Source of the DNA: Odontocerum albicorne
Lineage: Eukaryota; Arthropoda; Insecta; Trichoptera; Odontoceridae
Reading direction: 5' to 3'
Length of the DNA stretch: 64,000 bases
Assembly (NCBI GenBank): GCA_949825065.1
Contig: OX463838.1
Coordinates: 806,001 to 870,000, forward strand
In this document: positions 19,847-29,915 of the stretch, one piece after another
How positions within the stretch are numbered: the stretch's first letter is position 1
How the letters are laid out: every line of letters starts with the position of its first letter
Notes under the pieces: model-generated
What the model was told of the DNA's origin: nothing
Database searches by the model: none
Seen by the model: the letters and a program-made list of their open reading frames with translations, nothing else
Position numbers and translations under genes: made by a program

Positions 19847-22187
19847 TGTAATAAGGCTGTCCGAAAAGTAATTTTGTATATTTAGGTAAGGTTAGGTTAG
19901 GTTACCCCCGGGTTGGCAGACAGTGGTCTTAACAACTGCGTCACAGAGGAAACTGTAATAAGGCTGTCCGAAAAGTAATTTTGTATATTTAGGCTAGGTT
20001 AGGTTAGGTTACCCCCGGGTTGGCAGACAGTGGTCTTAACAACTGCGTCACAGAGGACACTGTAATAAGGCTGTCCGAAAAGTAATTTTGTATATTTAGG
20101 TAAGGTTAGGTTAGGTTACCCCCGGGTTGGCAGACAGTGGTCTTAACAACTGCATCACAGAGGACACTGTAATAAGGCTGTCCGAAAAGTAATTTTGTAT
20201 ATTTAGGTAAGGTTAGGTTAGGTTACCCCCGGGTTGGCAGACAGTGGTCTTAACAACTGCGTCACAGAGGACACTGTAATAAGGCTGTCCGAAAAGTAAT
20301 TTTGTATATTTAGGTAAGGTTAGGTTAGGTTACCCCCGGGTTGGCAGACAGTGGTCTTAACAACTGCGTCACAGAGGACACTGTAATAAGGCTGTCCGAA
20401 AAGTAATTTTGTATATTTAGGCTAGGTTAGGTTAGGTTACCCCCGGGTTGGCAGACAGTGGTCTTAACAACTGCGTCACAGAGGACACTGTAATAAGGCT
20501 GTCCGAAAAGTAATTTTGTATATTTAGGCTAGGTTAGGTTAGGTTACCCCCGGGTTGGCAGACAGTGGTCTTAACAACTGCGTCACAGAGGACACTGTAA
20601 TAAGGCTGTCCGAAAAGTAATTTTGTATATTTAGGCTAGGTTAGGTTAGGTTACCCCCGGGTTGGCAGACAGTGGTCTTAACAACTGCGTCACAGAGGAC
20701 ACTGTAATAAGGCTGTCCGAAAAGTAATTTTGTATATTTAGGCTAGGTTAGGTTAGGTTACCCCCGGGTTGGCAGACAGTGGTCTTAACAACTGCGTCAC
20801 AGAGGACACTGTAATAAGGCTGTCCGAAAAGTAATTTTGTATATTTAGGCTAGGTTAGGTTAGGTTACCCCCGGGTTGGCAGACAGTGGTCTTAACAACT
20901 GCGTCACAGAGGACACTGTAATAAGGCTGTCCGAAAAGTAATTTTGTATATTTAGGTAAGGTTAGGTTAGGTTACCCCCGGGTTGGCAGACAGTGGTCTT
21001 AACAACTGCATCACGGAGGACACTGTAATAAGGCTGTCCGAAAAGTAATTTTGTATATTTAGGTAAGGTTAGGTTAGGTTACCCCCGGGTTGGCAGACAG
21101 TGGTCTTAACAACTGCGTCACAGAGGACACTGTAATAAGGCTGTCCGAAAAGTAATTTTGTATATTTAGGTAAGGTTAGGTTAGGTTACCCCCGGGTTGG
21201 CAGACAGTGGTCTTAACAACTGCGTCACAGAGGACACTGTAATAAGGCTGTCCGAAAAGTAATTTTGTATATTTAGGTAAGGTTAGGTTAGGTTACCCCC
21301 GGGTTGGCAGACAGTGGTCTTAACAACTGCATCACGGAGGACACTGTAATAAGGCTGTCCGAAAAGTAATTTTGTATATTTAGGCTAGGTTAGGTTAGGT
21401 TACCCCCGGGTTGGCAGACAGTGGTCTTAACAACTGCGTCACAGAGGACACTGTAATAAGGCTGTCCGAAAAGTAATTTTGTATATTTAGGCTAGGTTAG
21501 GTTTGGTTACCCCCGGGTTGGCAGACAGTGGTCTTAACAACTGCGTCACAGAGGACACTGTAATAAGGCTGTCCGAAAAGTAATTTTGTATATTTAGGTA
21601 AGGTTAGGTTAGGTTACCCCCGGGTTGGCAGACAGTGGTCTTAACAACTGCATCACGGAGGACACTGTAATAAGGCTGTCCGAAAAGTAATTTTGTATAT
21701 TTAGGCTAGGTTAGGTTAGGTTACCCCCGGGTTGGCAGACAGTGGTCTTAACAACTGCGTCACAGAGGACACTGTAATAAGGCTGTCCGAAAAGTAATTT
21801 TGTATATTTAGGCTAGGTTAGGTTAGGTTACCCCCGGGTTGGCAGACAGTGGTCTTAACTGCGTCACAGAGGACACTGTAATAAGGCTGTCCGAAAAGTA
21901 ATTTTGTATATTTAGGCTAGGTTAGGTTAGGTTACCCCCGGGTTGGCAGACAGTGGTCTTAACAACTGCGTCACAGAGGACACTGTAATAAGGCTGTCCG
22001 AAAAGTAATTTTGTATATTTAGGCTAGGTTAGGTTAGGTTACCCCCGGGTTGGCAGACAGTGGTCTTAACAACTGCGTCACAGAGGACACTGTAATAAGG
22101 CTGCCCGGAAAATAATTTTGTATATTTAGGTTAGGTTACCCCCGGGTTGGCAGACAGTGGTCTTAACAACTGCGTCACGGAGGACAC
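19798..22187. repeat. 107-bp SINE-derived satellite, about 22 copies
   Basis: Units start CCCCCGGGTTGGCAGACAGT at 19905, 20012, 20119, 20226 and so on, every 107 bp; the first, at 19798, lies inside the SINE head. Each unit joins 45 bp of inverted SINE head to GGACACTGTAATAAGGCTGT, TTTTGTATATTTAGG and a (TAGGTTAGGTTA) block. Variants include TAAGG or CTAGG before the block, GCATC for GCGTC, and a 3-bp loss near 21859. The array is cut at 22187 by the Gypsy element and its end reappears at 26824. Confidence 0.95.
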
Positions 22188-22540
22188 TGTGGTGGTATGC
22201 CGCACGCCGCAATCTTCGTCCGCGTGCACACAACATGCATGCGGCGCATACGCACGGCGCATACGGACGGCCCCCCCCGGCAGTCGAGTTTAATGTGCGA
22301 CGGCGAATGCACGCGCATTCTTCGATCTACTTCCCGCGCTTCTCTGCCGTAAACTATTACGTTACGAATTAAACAGATAATTAACTTTAATCTATAGTAT
22401 ACGTTATCTTATTGTAAATTGACTTTGTGACTGTTGTGTAAAAAACGTGCATCCTCGAATAAAACTTTAATGGTGATTTAATTGTGTTTTGTTATCTACC
22501 TATCGACGGACCCAACTGTGCACGGTAACAGGTACCTACA
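22188..22540 (+). repeat. 5' LTR of Gypsy element
   Basis: 353 bp. AATAAA lies near 22460 and could serve as the polyadenylation signal. The GC-rich first 150 bases contain a run of eight C and repeats of GGCGCATACG. Matches 26471-26823 without differences that I could see. Confidence 0.92.
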
Positions 22541-22541
22541 T

Positions 22542-22556
22542 TGGTGACACCGACCA
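22542..22556 (+). promoter_or_regulatory. Candidate minus-strand primer-binding site
   Basis: TGGTGACACCGACC begins one base after the LTR and starts with TGG, the complement of a tRNA CCA end. From memory it differs at about two bases from the tRNA-Trp site of CsRn1-type elements. Confidence 0.55.
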
Positions 22557-22575
22557 AGAATACGACAAATACGAA

Positions 22576-23367
22576 ATGCAATCGGAAAACGTGGAAGTTT
22601 TTCGCGTCGGCGTACGTATTCCACCCTTTTGGCCCGAAGAACCGGCACTTTGGTTCGCTCAGGTCGAAGGTCAGTTTGTTCTGTCAAATATCACAAATGA
22701 CGCTACAAAGTTTTACTACGTGACTGCGCAACTGGATCACCAATATGCAGCCGAGGTGAAAGATATTATCACTGCACCACCGGATTCCGACAAGTATGAC
22801 AAGCTTAAAAGTCAACTCATCAAACGGCTGTCGGCTTCGCAGGAAAAAAAGGTAAAGCAGTTACTAATGCATGAGCAGCTCGGAGATCGCAAACCGTCTC
22901 AATTCTTGCGTCATTTGCAAGATTTGGCTGGCCCGTCTGTACCTAAAGACTTTCTTAAGACCATATGGTCTAGTAGATTACCGCAAAATATACAAACTGT
23001 AATCGCGTCACAGCCCGATTTAAATTTAGATAAGCTAGCAGACTTAGCCGATAAAATTAATGAGATCGCGCCAACGACTCCTCAAGTGTGTGTCGCAGAA
23101 GCAAGCTCATCTAATAATGTTATCAGCGACATGGCAAAACAAATAAGTGAGTTGACAAAACAGGTGCAAGCACTTTCCTCTCAAGTTAAAAATACCTCTC
23201 GTTATAGATCACACTCGCGCCATCGCCAACGTAGCCGTTCACATTCTAGGCAAACACGACCAAACTCTTCACATTGTTGGTATCATACCAAGTTTGGTAC
23301 ACAAGCAAAGAGATGCACAAAGCCTTGTTCGTACGAGTCGGAAAACTCTCAGGGCAGCCGGAAGTAG
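22576..23367 (+). CDS. Gag-like structural protein of the Gypsy element
   Basis: 263 codons from the ATG at 22576. The frame is open further upstream into the LTR, but 22576 is the first ATG after the primer site and gives the [20 protein letters not shown] start seen in this group. The protein would assemble the cytoplasmic particle and bind the element's RNA. After a helical capsid-like region comes an Arg/Ser-rich stretch (residues 209-228) and one finger, [18 protein letters not shown], with Cys234, His237, Cys247 and Cys251. This CHCC arrangement is a mark of CsRn1-type Gypsy elements rather than the usual CCHC. It overlaps pol, which lies in the -1 frame. The frame is intact. Confidence 0.9.
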   Translation: MQSENVEVFRVGVRIPPFWPEEPALWFAQVEGQFVLSNITNDATKFYYVTAQLDHQYAAEVKDIITAPPDSDKYDKLKSQLIKRLSASQEKKVKQLLMHEQLGDRKPSQFLRHLQDLAGPSVPKDFLKTIWSSRLPQNIQTVIASQPDLNLDKLADLADKINEIAPTTPQVCVAEASSSNNVISDMAKQISELTKQVQALSSQVKNTSRYRSHSRHRQRSRSHSRQTRPNSSHCWYHTKFGTQAKRCTKPCSYESENSQGSRK

Positions 23368-26300
23368 CGGCCAGCGACTGCCCATCACAAACAGGCCGCC
23401 TTTTCATCACCGATCGTGCATCAAAAATGGCATTTCTCGTTGACACTGGGTCAGATTTATGTGTTTTTCCTCGCACTGCTATGAAGGCGTCCTGCACGAA
23501 AACGGATTTTCAGTTGATCGCAGCTAACAACTCTATCATCCAGACATATGGCCCCGTACGACTAAGCCTAGATCTAGGCCTTAGGCGAAATTTCACTTGG
23601 AGCTTCACTATAGCTGATGTTGCTAAGCCCATAATCGGCGTAGACTTTTTAAGTTTTTACAACTTGCTTGTAGATACGCGACATCAGCGCCTTATTGATG
23701 GAACTACGACGCTATTTGTTACTGCACTTCAACAGAAGAAGAACGAGGATGTGGCTTCCATCAAGGCTATTGCAGGCGAGACTGAATTCCACGAGATCCT
23801 GAGAGAATTTCCAGAGATCACCAAACCTGCAGGTACGTCAGCTCCTTCTAAGCATAATACCATGCATTTTATTAGGACTACGCCTGGTCCACCTGTTAAA
23901 TGCAGACCACGTCGCTTGGATCCTGAACGCTTACGACTAGCGAAAAAAGAGTTCGAGGACTTAGTAGCCAGTGGCATAGCTAGACCTTCTGAGAGTTCTT
24001 GGTCATCAGCACTACACATGGTTAAGAAAAAAACTGACGGCTGGCGACCCTGCGGAGACTACAGAGCTCTCAACGCTCGCACCATCCCCGACAGATACCC
24101 TGTCCGTCACATCCAGGATTTTTCTCTCCAGATTCATGGATCCAAGGTATTCTCAACCGTAGACCTGGTCAAGGCCTATAATCAGATAAGGGTTAATCCT
24201 GATGATATTCCGAAAACCGCACTTACTACGCCTTTCGGCCTCTTTGAATACCCATTCATGAACTATGGTTTAAGAAACGCTAGTCAAACTTTCCAACGCT
24301 TCATCGACGAAGTGCTCAGAGGCTTGGATTTTTGCTATTCCTTCGTCGACGATATCCTCGTGTTTTCTCCATCAATAGAGCTCCATAAACACCATCTACG
24401 CCAGCTATTTAATCGCCTCAAGGAGTATGGTGTATTAATAAACACAAACAAATGCGTTTTTGGTGAATCAGAGGTAACATTCCTCGGATATCACGTCTCA
24501 ACCGCTGGTACTAAGCCATTGGACAGCAAAGTTCAGGTTATTGAAGACTTTCCTACTCCAAAAACTGTCAAAGAACTCCGTCGATTCTTGGGAATGCTGA
24601 ATTTTTATCGTCGCTTTATTCCCAATGCTGCGCAGATTCAAGCGCCACTCAATTCTTTGTTAGCTGGACAAAAAGTCAAGGGTTCACAGCCAGTTCACAT
24701 GTCACCCGAACTATTAGCTTCCTTTGAGGAGAGTAAAAAGGCACTGGCATCCGCAACGCTACTGGCACACCCGCAAGTAACAGCAGAGCTGTCTATCACC
24801 ACTGATGCATCAGATGTTGCGATTGGCGGTGTTCTTCAACAAAAAAAAAATAACAGTTGGGAACCACTTGGATTTTTCTCACGAAAGTTGAGTTCCGCTC
24901 AAAAAAAATACAGTCCGTATGACCGGGAGTTGCTAGCCGTTTACGAAACCATCAAACATTTTCGTTACATGGTAGAAGCAAGAAATTTTATAATTTTCAC
25001 GGATCACAAGCCACTCACTTTCGCTTTCTCCACACCACGTGAGAAATCCTCTCCAAGGCAATTCAGATATCTGGACTACATATCGCAATTTTCGACTGAC
25101 ATTCGTTACATCCCTGGAAAAGATAATATGGTAGCAGACACACTATCCAGAATCGAGGAAATAGCCTTAGGAATAGATTACAAGGCACTTGCTCGTTCTC
25201 AAGATACAGACCTGGAACTTCAACAGTTTTTGACAAATGACTCATCGTCATTAAAATTGCAAAAAGTCGCAACTTCAATGTCGAAAATACCAGTTTATTG
25301 CGACGTTTCTACGAATTTTCCAAGACCATTTGTCACAACTAGTTACAGACGTCAAGTTTTCGACATGCTGCACAATTTAAGCCACCCAGGGCGTACAGCT
25401 ACAGTGCGGCTGGTCACCGAGCGTTTCATTTGGCCAGGGATTCGCCGAATCTGTAGAGAGTGGGCAAAGGAATGCATGCACTGTCAACGGTGCAAAGTAA
25501 CGCGTCACACATCCGCTCCACTTTCCACTTTTCCTAGTCCTTCCTCGAGGTTCGAACACATCCACCTCGACCTCATAGGGCCGCTAACCGTTTCGGCTGA
25601 TTACAGGTACTGCCTCACCGTCATCGACAGATTTACACGATGGCCTGAAGCATACCCACTCACTGACATCACTGCCGAGACCTGCGCGAAGGCATTGGTT
25701 TCTGGGTGGATAGCTAGGTTTGGATGCCCAGCTAGAATCACTACGGATCGAGGGCGGCAATTTGAATCTCACCTCTTCAAATCTATCACGAAGTTAGTTG
25801 GCGCACACCACTATGCCACTACATCGTTCCATCCGTCTGCTAATGGCTTGATAGAGCGCCTCCATCGACAGCTGAAGGCAGCCATCATGTGCCATGCTGA
25901 TTCACAGTGGACCGAGTCTCTTCCCTTAGTCCTACTTGGCATACGCAGCGCCTGGAAGGAGGATCTACAAGTTTCACCAGCAGAGCTAGTATACGGCGAA
26001 CCTTTACGTTTACCAGGTCAATTTATTTCACCTACGGATGACCACCTAGCCGCCGATATACTAAACTTTTCCACAAGACTCAGCAGCTACATGGCCAAAC
26101 TATCGCCTAAACCAACGTCATGGCACCGAAATGGACCATTTTATATTCCACGGGACCTTAATGAGACGTCACACGTGCTGGTGCGACAAGATCACGTTCG
26201 AAGATCGCTGGAACCACCCTATGTCGGACCATACAGAATTTTAAAACGCAGTCCAAAATTTTTCAAGCTTAATATTAAAGGCAAACCAATAAATGTTTCC

Positions 26301-26447
26301 ATAGATCGTTTGAAAGCTGCATATACGGTAAAAGAGACTGATTTACAAGTTGAACCGACACCAATTCAAGTTCCATCATCCACCACAAATGAAAAACGTA
26401 CACGTAGCGGAAGGAAAGTACATTTCCCAGAGTACTATCGATCGTAG
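23250..26447 (+). CDS. Pol polyprotein of the Gypsy element
   Basis: The -1 frame opens after a TAG at 23247-23249 and runs uninterrupted to TAG at 26447, with no early ATG, so it is probably made by frameshifting from gag. Numbering from 23274: protease with Asp57-Thr-Gly; RT with FVDD at 357-360; RNase H with Asp511, Glu552 and Asp577; integrase finger His700, His704, Cys734, Cys737; integrase core Asp766, Asp825 and Glu861 (DD35E). The order PR-RT-RH-IN is that of Ty3/Gypsy elements. No chromodomain and no envelope gene follow; the 3' LTR starts 24 bases after the stop. All catalytic residues I can check are present, so the product may be active. Confidence 0.93.
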   Translation, partial: ANTTKLFTLLVSYQVWYTSKEMHKALFVRVGKLSGQPEVAASDCPSQTGRLFITDRASKMAFLVDTGSDLCVFPRTAMKASCTKTDFQLIAANNSIIQTYGPVRLSLDLGLRRNFTWSFTIADVAKPIIGVDFLSFYNLLVDTRHQRLIDGTTTLFVTALQQKKNEDVASIKAIAGETEFHEILREFPEITKPAGTSAPSKHNTMHFIRTTPGPPVKCRPRRLDPERLRLAKKEFEDLVASGIARPSESSWSSALHMVKKKTDGWRPCGDYRALNARTIPDRYPVRHIQDFSLQIHGSKVFSTVDLVKAYNQIRVNPDDIPKTALTTPFGLFEYPFMNYGLRNASQTFQRFIDEVLRGLDFCYSFVDDILVFSPSIELHKHHLRQLFNRLKEYGVLINTNKCVFGESEVTFLGYHVSTAGTKPLDSKVQVIEDFPTPKTVKELRRFLGMLNFYRRFIPNAAQIQAPLNSLLAGQKVKGSQPVHMSPELLASFEESKKALASATLLAHPQVTAELSITTDASDVAIGGVLQQKKNNSWEPLGFFSRKLSSAQKKYSPYDRELLAVYETIKHFRYMVEARNFIIFTDHKPLTFAFSTPREKSSPRQFRYLDYISQFSTDIRYIPGKDNMVADTLSRIEEIALGIDYKALARSQDTDLELQQFLTNDSSSLKLQKVATSMSKIPVYCDVSTNFPRPFVTTSYRRQVFDMLHNLSHPGRTATVRLVTERFIWPGIRRICREWAKECMHCQRCKVTRHTSAPLSTFPSPSSRFEHIHLDLIGPLTVSADYRYCLTVIDRFTRWPEAYPLTDITAETCAKALVSGWIARFGCPARITTDRGRQFESHLFKSITKLVGAHHYATTSFHPSANGLIERLHRQLKAAIMCHADSQWTESLPLVLLGIRSAWKEDLQVSPAELVYGEPLRLPGQFISPTDDHLAADILNFSTRLSSYMAKLSPKPTSWHRNGPFYIPRDLNETSHVLVRQDHVRRSLEPPYVGPYRILKRSPKFFKLNIKGKPINVSIDRLKAAYTVKETDLQVEPTPIQVPSSTTNEKRTRSGRKVHFPEYYRS

Positions 26448-26470
26448 TAACGATCTCAGCGAGGGAGTAC

Positions 26471-26823
26471 TGTGGTGGTATGCCGCACGCCGCAATCTTC
26501 GTCCGCGTGCACACAACATGCATGCGGCGCATACGCACGGCGCATACGGACGGCCCCCCCCGGCAGTCGAGTTTAATGTGCGACGGCGAATGCACGCGCA
26601 TTCTTCGATCTACTTCCCGCGCTTCTCTGCCGTAAACTATTACGTTACGAATTAAACAGATAATTAACTTTAATCTATAGTATACGTTATCTTATTGTAA
26701 ATTGACTTTGTGACTGTTGTGTAAAAAACGTGCATCCTCGAATAAAACTTTAATGGTGATTTAATTGTGTTTTGTTATCTACCTATCGACGGACCCAACT
26801 GTGCACGGTAACAGGTACCTACA
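26471..26823 (+). repeat. 3' LTR of Gypsy element
   Basis: 353 bp, preceded by purine-rich GCGAGGGAGTAC that could be the plus-strand primer. Followed by the ACAC duplication and the rest of the interrupted satellite unit. Confidence 0.92.
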
Positions 26824-26870
26824 ACACTGTAATAAGGCTGTCCGGAAAGTAATTTTGTATATTTAGGTTA
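26824..26870. repeat. Remainder of the 107-bp satellite unit
   Basis: ACACTGTAATAAGGCTGTCC continues the unit cut at 22187. The array ends here in TTTAGGTTAAATT, without further units. Confidence 0.85.
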
Positions 26871-26991
26871 AATTAAACGTAAAACTGCACCAAATGCTCA
26901 TGAACGACGGTCTTCGATAACGATATATATACAGTATCTCAGAAATTTCTCGTGTCGTAAAACGCTGGTTATTCTCGATCGAAATCTTAAT

Positions 26992-27080
26992 GAGACGACG
27001 CTCCACAAAGCCGAAGTTAGGCGATTATGACCGACAGTCTCTTTCTTAAACCCGATGTGTATTACTTACCGCCGGGTACT
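26992..27080. repeat. Foldback element, copy 3 (right half)
   Basis: GAGACGACGCTCCACAAAGC to CTTACCGCCGGGTACT matches the right arm of 4551-4811; the left arm is missing. Confidence 0.8.
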
Positions 27081-27191
27081 GTACTATACTACGTAATACT
27101 GTCTGATGTTTGGCAGATTTTTTTATTATTATAACATTGCAATGACGTACGATGATAAATCCATCCAGGTTGGTTATCAAAAATCCTATGA

Positions 27192-27262
27192 TGATGCCCG
27201 TGGCTTAGTTGGTAAGACACTTGACTTCCACCTGAGGGTTTTAGATTCGAATCTCGGTGTAT
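27192..27262 (+). mobile_element. tRNA-derived SINE head
   Basis: Box A-like GTGGCTTAGTTGGTAAGACA and box B-like AGATTCGAATCTC, 33 bases apart. The upstream GATGATGCCC replaces the usual ACGACCTCC. Confidence 0.65.
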
Positions 27263-27382
27263 ATGTTGACTGTACGAAAGAAAAATAAAATCAAGATGAT
27301 TTTTTTCAAACCTCTGACTTTGGTTAGCGGTCAAAAAAGAACTTCATTCGCACTGAAGAGTGTCATCGGTTTAGTATGATGA

Positions 27383-27658
27383 TTGACGGAACCTGTAACT
27401 ATGGCCGATGATTCAATTATTATTTATGATTTGAATGAGGACCTTGAAATTGCAGCAGCAAAGTGCATGAATCATATTGCAACGATAATGGAGAACAGAG
27501 ACTGCAAACGATGCGCACGGAAAATGAATAATAATACAAGGCCGATAAGCGTTTCCAAGCTGTTGAATTTGTTCGACATTCACATATCATCAAGAGTTCA
27601 GTCCAAAGGAGAACACGACTTACGAGTAGCATTGGAGCGCACTCAATCGATATGTTAG
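27383..27658 (+). CDS. Unrecognised ORF running into a minisatellite
   Basis: 91 codons from ATG at 27383. I do not recognise it. The first 63 residues are acidic then basic, with a Cys pair (DCKRCARKMN); the last 28 are encoded by the first unit of the 93-bp repeat, where the frame stops. No promoter or splice evidence. It may be chance or a leftover of whatever sequence spawned the minisatellite. Confidence 0.2.
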   Translation: MTEPVTMADDSIIIYDLNEDLEIAAAKCMNHIATIMENRDCKRCARKMNNNTRPISVSKLLNLFDIHISSRVQSKGEHDLRVALERTQSIC

Positions 27659-28502
27659 CGCTAGTTCGACATTCACATATCATCAAGAGTTCAGTCCAAA
27701 GGAGAACACGACTTACGAGTAGCATTGGAGCGCACTCAATCGATATGTTAGCGCTAGTTCGACATTCACATATCATCAAGAGTTCAGTCCAAAGGAGAAC
27801 ACGACTTACGAGTAGCATTGGAGCGCACTCAATCGATATGTTAGCGCTAGTTCGACATTCACATATCATCAAGAGTTCAGTCCAAAGGAGAACACGACTT
27901 ACGAGTAGCATTGGAGCGCACTCAATCGATATGTTAGCGCTAGTTCGACATTCACATATCATCAAGAGTTCAGTCCAAAGGAGAACACGACTTACGAGTA
28001 GCATTGGAGCGCACTCAATCGATATGTTAGCGCTAGTTCGACATTCACATATCATCAAGAGTTCAGTCCAAAGGAGAACACGACTTACGAGTAGCATTGG
28101 AGCGCACTCAATCGATATGTTAGCGCTAGTTCGACATTCACATATCATCAAGAGTTCAGTCCAAAGGAGAACACGACTTACGAGTAGCAATGGAGCGCAC
28201 TCAATCGATATGTTAGCGCTAGTTCGACATTCACATATCATCAAGAGTTCAGTACAAAGGAGAACACGACTTACGAGTAGCATTGGAGCGCACTCAATCG
28301 ATATGTTAGCGCTAGTTCGACATTCACATATCATCAAGAGTTCAGTCCAAAGCAGAACACGACTTACGAGTAGCATTGGAGCGCACTCAATCGATATGTT
28401 AGCGCTAGTTCGACATTCACATATCATCAAGAGTTCAGTCCTAAGGAGAACACGACTTACGAGTAGCATTGGAGCGCACTCAATTGATATGTTAGCGCTA
28501 GT
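27572..28502. repeat. 93-bp minisatellite, ten copies
   Basis: Units begin TTCGACATTCACATATCATC at 27572, 27665 and every 93 bp, ending ATATGTTAGCGCTAG. Copies differ by single bases (for example at about 28190, 28253, 28352 and 28441). Because 93 is divisible by 3, one open unit gives a long ORF; frames on both strands stay open, so coding is not implied. Confidence 0.95.
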
Positions 28503-28514
28503 CTTCGAAAATTA

Positions 28515-28788
28515 ATATTAATTATTATAATAAAAGGACAAATGAGATGGCACGGAAATGTACTGGAACGGAACTAAACTCCTGGAACGGAACTGTACTG
28601 GAACTATTTCTTCACAATGAAAAAAGAGACTTCATCCTCAAATTAAGAAAGCGCACTGTACGATGTTACATTTTTTTGAGTATTTCTTTATGGCGTGGAG
28701 ACTTGGACACTAACAAAACGAATAGAAGCATTTGAAATATGGTGATACTGGAGAATGTTCAACATTTCCTTGTTATAAAACTTTAAAC
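28515..28788 (+). pseudogene. RTE-like fragment interrupted by a hAT MITE
   Basis: Reads as a decayed C-terminal RT region: FLYGVETWTLTKRIEAFEIW in a composite of frames with stops, preceded by a MRWHGNV block. It is cut at 28788 by the MITE, whose duplication ends it. Confidence 0.5.
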
Positions 28789-29544
28789 CAGGGCTGTGGA
28801 GTCGGAGTCGGAGCCGGAGTCGGAACATTTTAGGCGGAGTCGGAGTCGGAAAAAATCGACCGACTCCGACTCCGTTTAATTATTTTAACATTTTCTTTAA
28901 CTTTATTTTCCGCATTATTTTCCGCGCTTAAAATTATTAAATCAGATTTAAGAGCTTCCATAAATCCTGACTTAATAGAAGCAATTCTTTTTTTTGAGAT
29001 CTAATTCCATTTAGACCACGAATAGGAAATAAGATTTATATAAAGTATATTTACTTTCAAAAATCTTATCTTGTGTTCTATTCAATATTGAATCAAAATA
29101 ATAATAAACAATATTAATAAGATTTAGTTAACGTATGAAAACAAATGAAGCAACCTTTTTATTTTATTTCAAAGTGTTTTCTTATTTTTTTTAATACCTA
29201 CCTGTGTTGTTTTTCTAATTATTTTAAAAGTTTTATTTAATTCTTTTTTTAAATATTAATATATATTTTTAATATTATTTTTGTGTGAAGATATTGCTTA
29301 ATGTGTATTGTTTATATATTTTTTTATTAAATTGTTTCATTTGTGTACGAATATAATTAATTTTTTATTTATACCTGTATCCATTATTAATAAGCCAATA
29401 TAAATACATTAGGTAGACGCAGTAAATTATAAAATAAAATACAAATTGAAGTCATTGTCAAGAGTCGTAGTCGGAGTCGGAGTATAAAATAAAGCCGGAG
29501 CCGGAGTCGGAGTCGGTAAATTTTCATCCGACTCCACAGCCCTG
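28789..29544. mobile_element. hAT-type MITE with perfect 8-bp duplication
   Basis: Ends CAGGGCTGTGGAGTCGGAGT and CGACTCCACAGCCCTG are inverted. The 8-bp target CTTTAAAC is exactly repeated at 28781-28788 and 29545-29552. Subterminal regions are runs of GGAGTCGGAGTCGG; the 756-bp interior is AT-rich and non-coding. An 8-bp duplication and CAGGG ends are hAT hallmarks. Confidence 0.92.
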
Positions 29545-29564
29545 CTTTAAACATATATTATTAA

Positions 29565-29696
29565 TAGTTAAGGCATTAACATTGTGGAGGTTTAAAGACA
29601 TTGTAATTTGTTTTATCAAACACTGTTTATTCCACTTTTTTGTAACGGTATAACCCTACCGGTTTCAAGGCTTTCACCTCATCTTCAGGGGAGCAC
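29565..29696 (-). mobile_element. Penelope-like terminal repeat, inverted copy
   Basis: On the minus strand this reads CCCTGAAGATGAGGTGAAAG, CCTTGAAACCGGTAGGGTTA, TACCGTTAC, GTGGAATAAACAGTG, then the TAAGGCATTAA region. The same terminus follows the Penelope endonuclease remnant at 57375-57653. Confidence 0.7.
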
Positions 29697-29729
29697 CTCA
29701 TCTTCAGGCACAATACAAGTCTTCTTTGT

Positions 29730-29824
29730 GCTCTCCTGAAGATGATGTGAAAGCCTTGAAACCGGTAGGCTTATACCGTTACAAAACAGTGGAATAAACA
29801 GTGTTTGATAAAACAAATTACAAT
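29730..29824 (+). mobile_element. Penelope-like terminal repeat, second copy facing the first
   Basis: CTCTCCTGAAGATGATGTGA and CTTGAAACCGGTAGGCTTAT repeat the left terminus in inverse orientation, about 35 bases away. Inverted pairs of terminal repeats are known in Penelope-like elements. Confidence 0.7.
29736..29781 (+). ncRNA. Hammerhead-ribozyme-like motif in Penelope terminus
   Basis: CTGAAGA fits the hammerhead core CUGANGA, GAAA fits the second core block, and CGGTA with TACCG could form a helix. The helix between the core blocks is weak here (a G-to-T change compared with 29565-29696). Hammerheads are reported in Penelope-like terminal repeats. Structure not computed. Confidence 0.35.
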
Positions 29825-29915
29825 AACCTTCAAGATATATGCTCGAACTGGATAGTATAAAAATCTGCTACGATGATAGTCATTCTTATAATATTCCATC
29901 ATTTTTTGTGATATA

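Larger units (their letters stand above)
22188..26823 (+). mobile_element. Complete CsRn1-like Gypsy LTR retrotransposon
   Basis: 4636 bp with two 353-bp LTRs that appear identical by eye, starting TGTGGTGG and ending ACCTACA. A 4-bp duplication ACAC (22184-22187, 26824-26827) flanks it inside a satellite unit. Just inside the left LTR, TGGTGACACCGACC resembles a tRNA-Trp primer site as used in the CsRn1 group. Gag has the CHCC finger of that group, pol has protease-RT-RNase H-integrase, and there is no env. Matching LTRs and intact ORFs suggest very recent insertion. Confidence 0.92.

Noticed and set aside
19880..22140. Telomeric TTAGG array
   Set aside because: The short (TAGGTTAGGTTA) blocks are hexamer-based, only about 17 bp per unit and embedded in a 107-bp satellite.
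26275..26655. Possible envelope gene after pol
   Set aside because: Only short ORFs overlapping the pol end and the LTR; no signal peptide or membrane segment.
27420..28515. Long ORFs of 349 (minus) and 287 (plus) codons as repeat-protein genes
   Set aside because: They are produced by a 93-bp repeat whose length is divisible by three; both strands are open and no upstream gene structure supports them.
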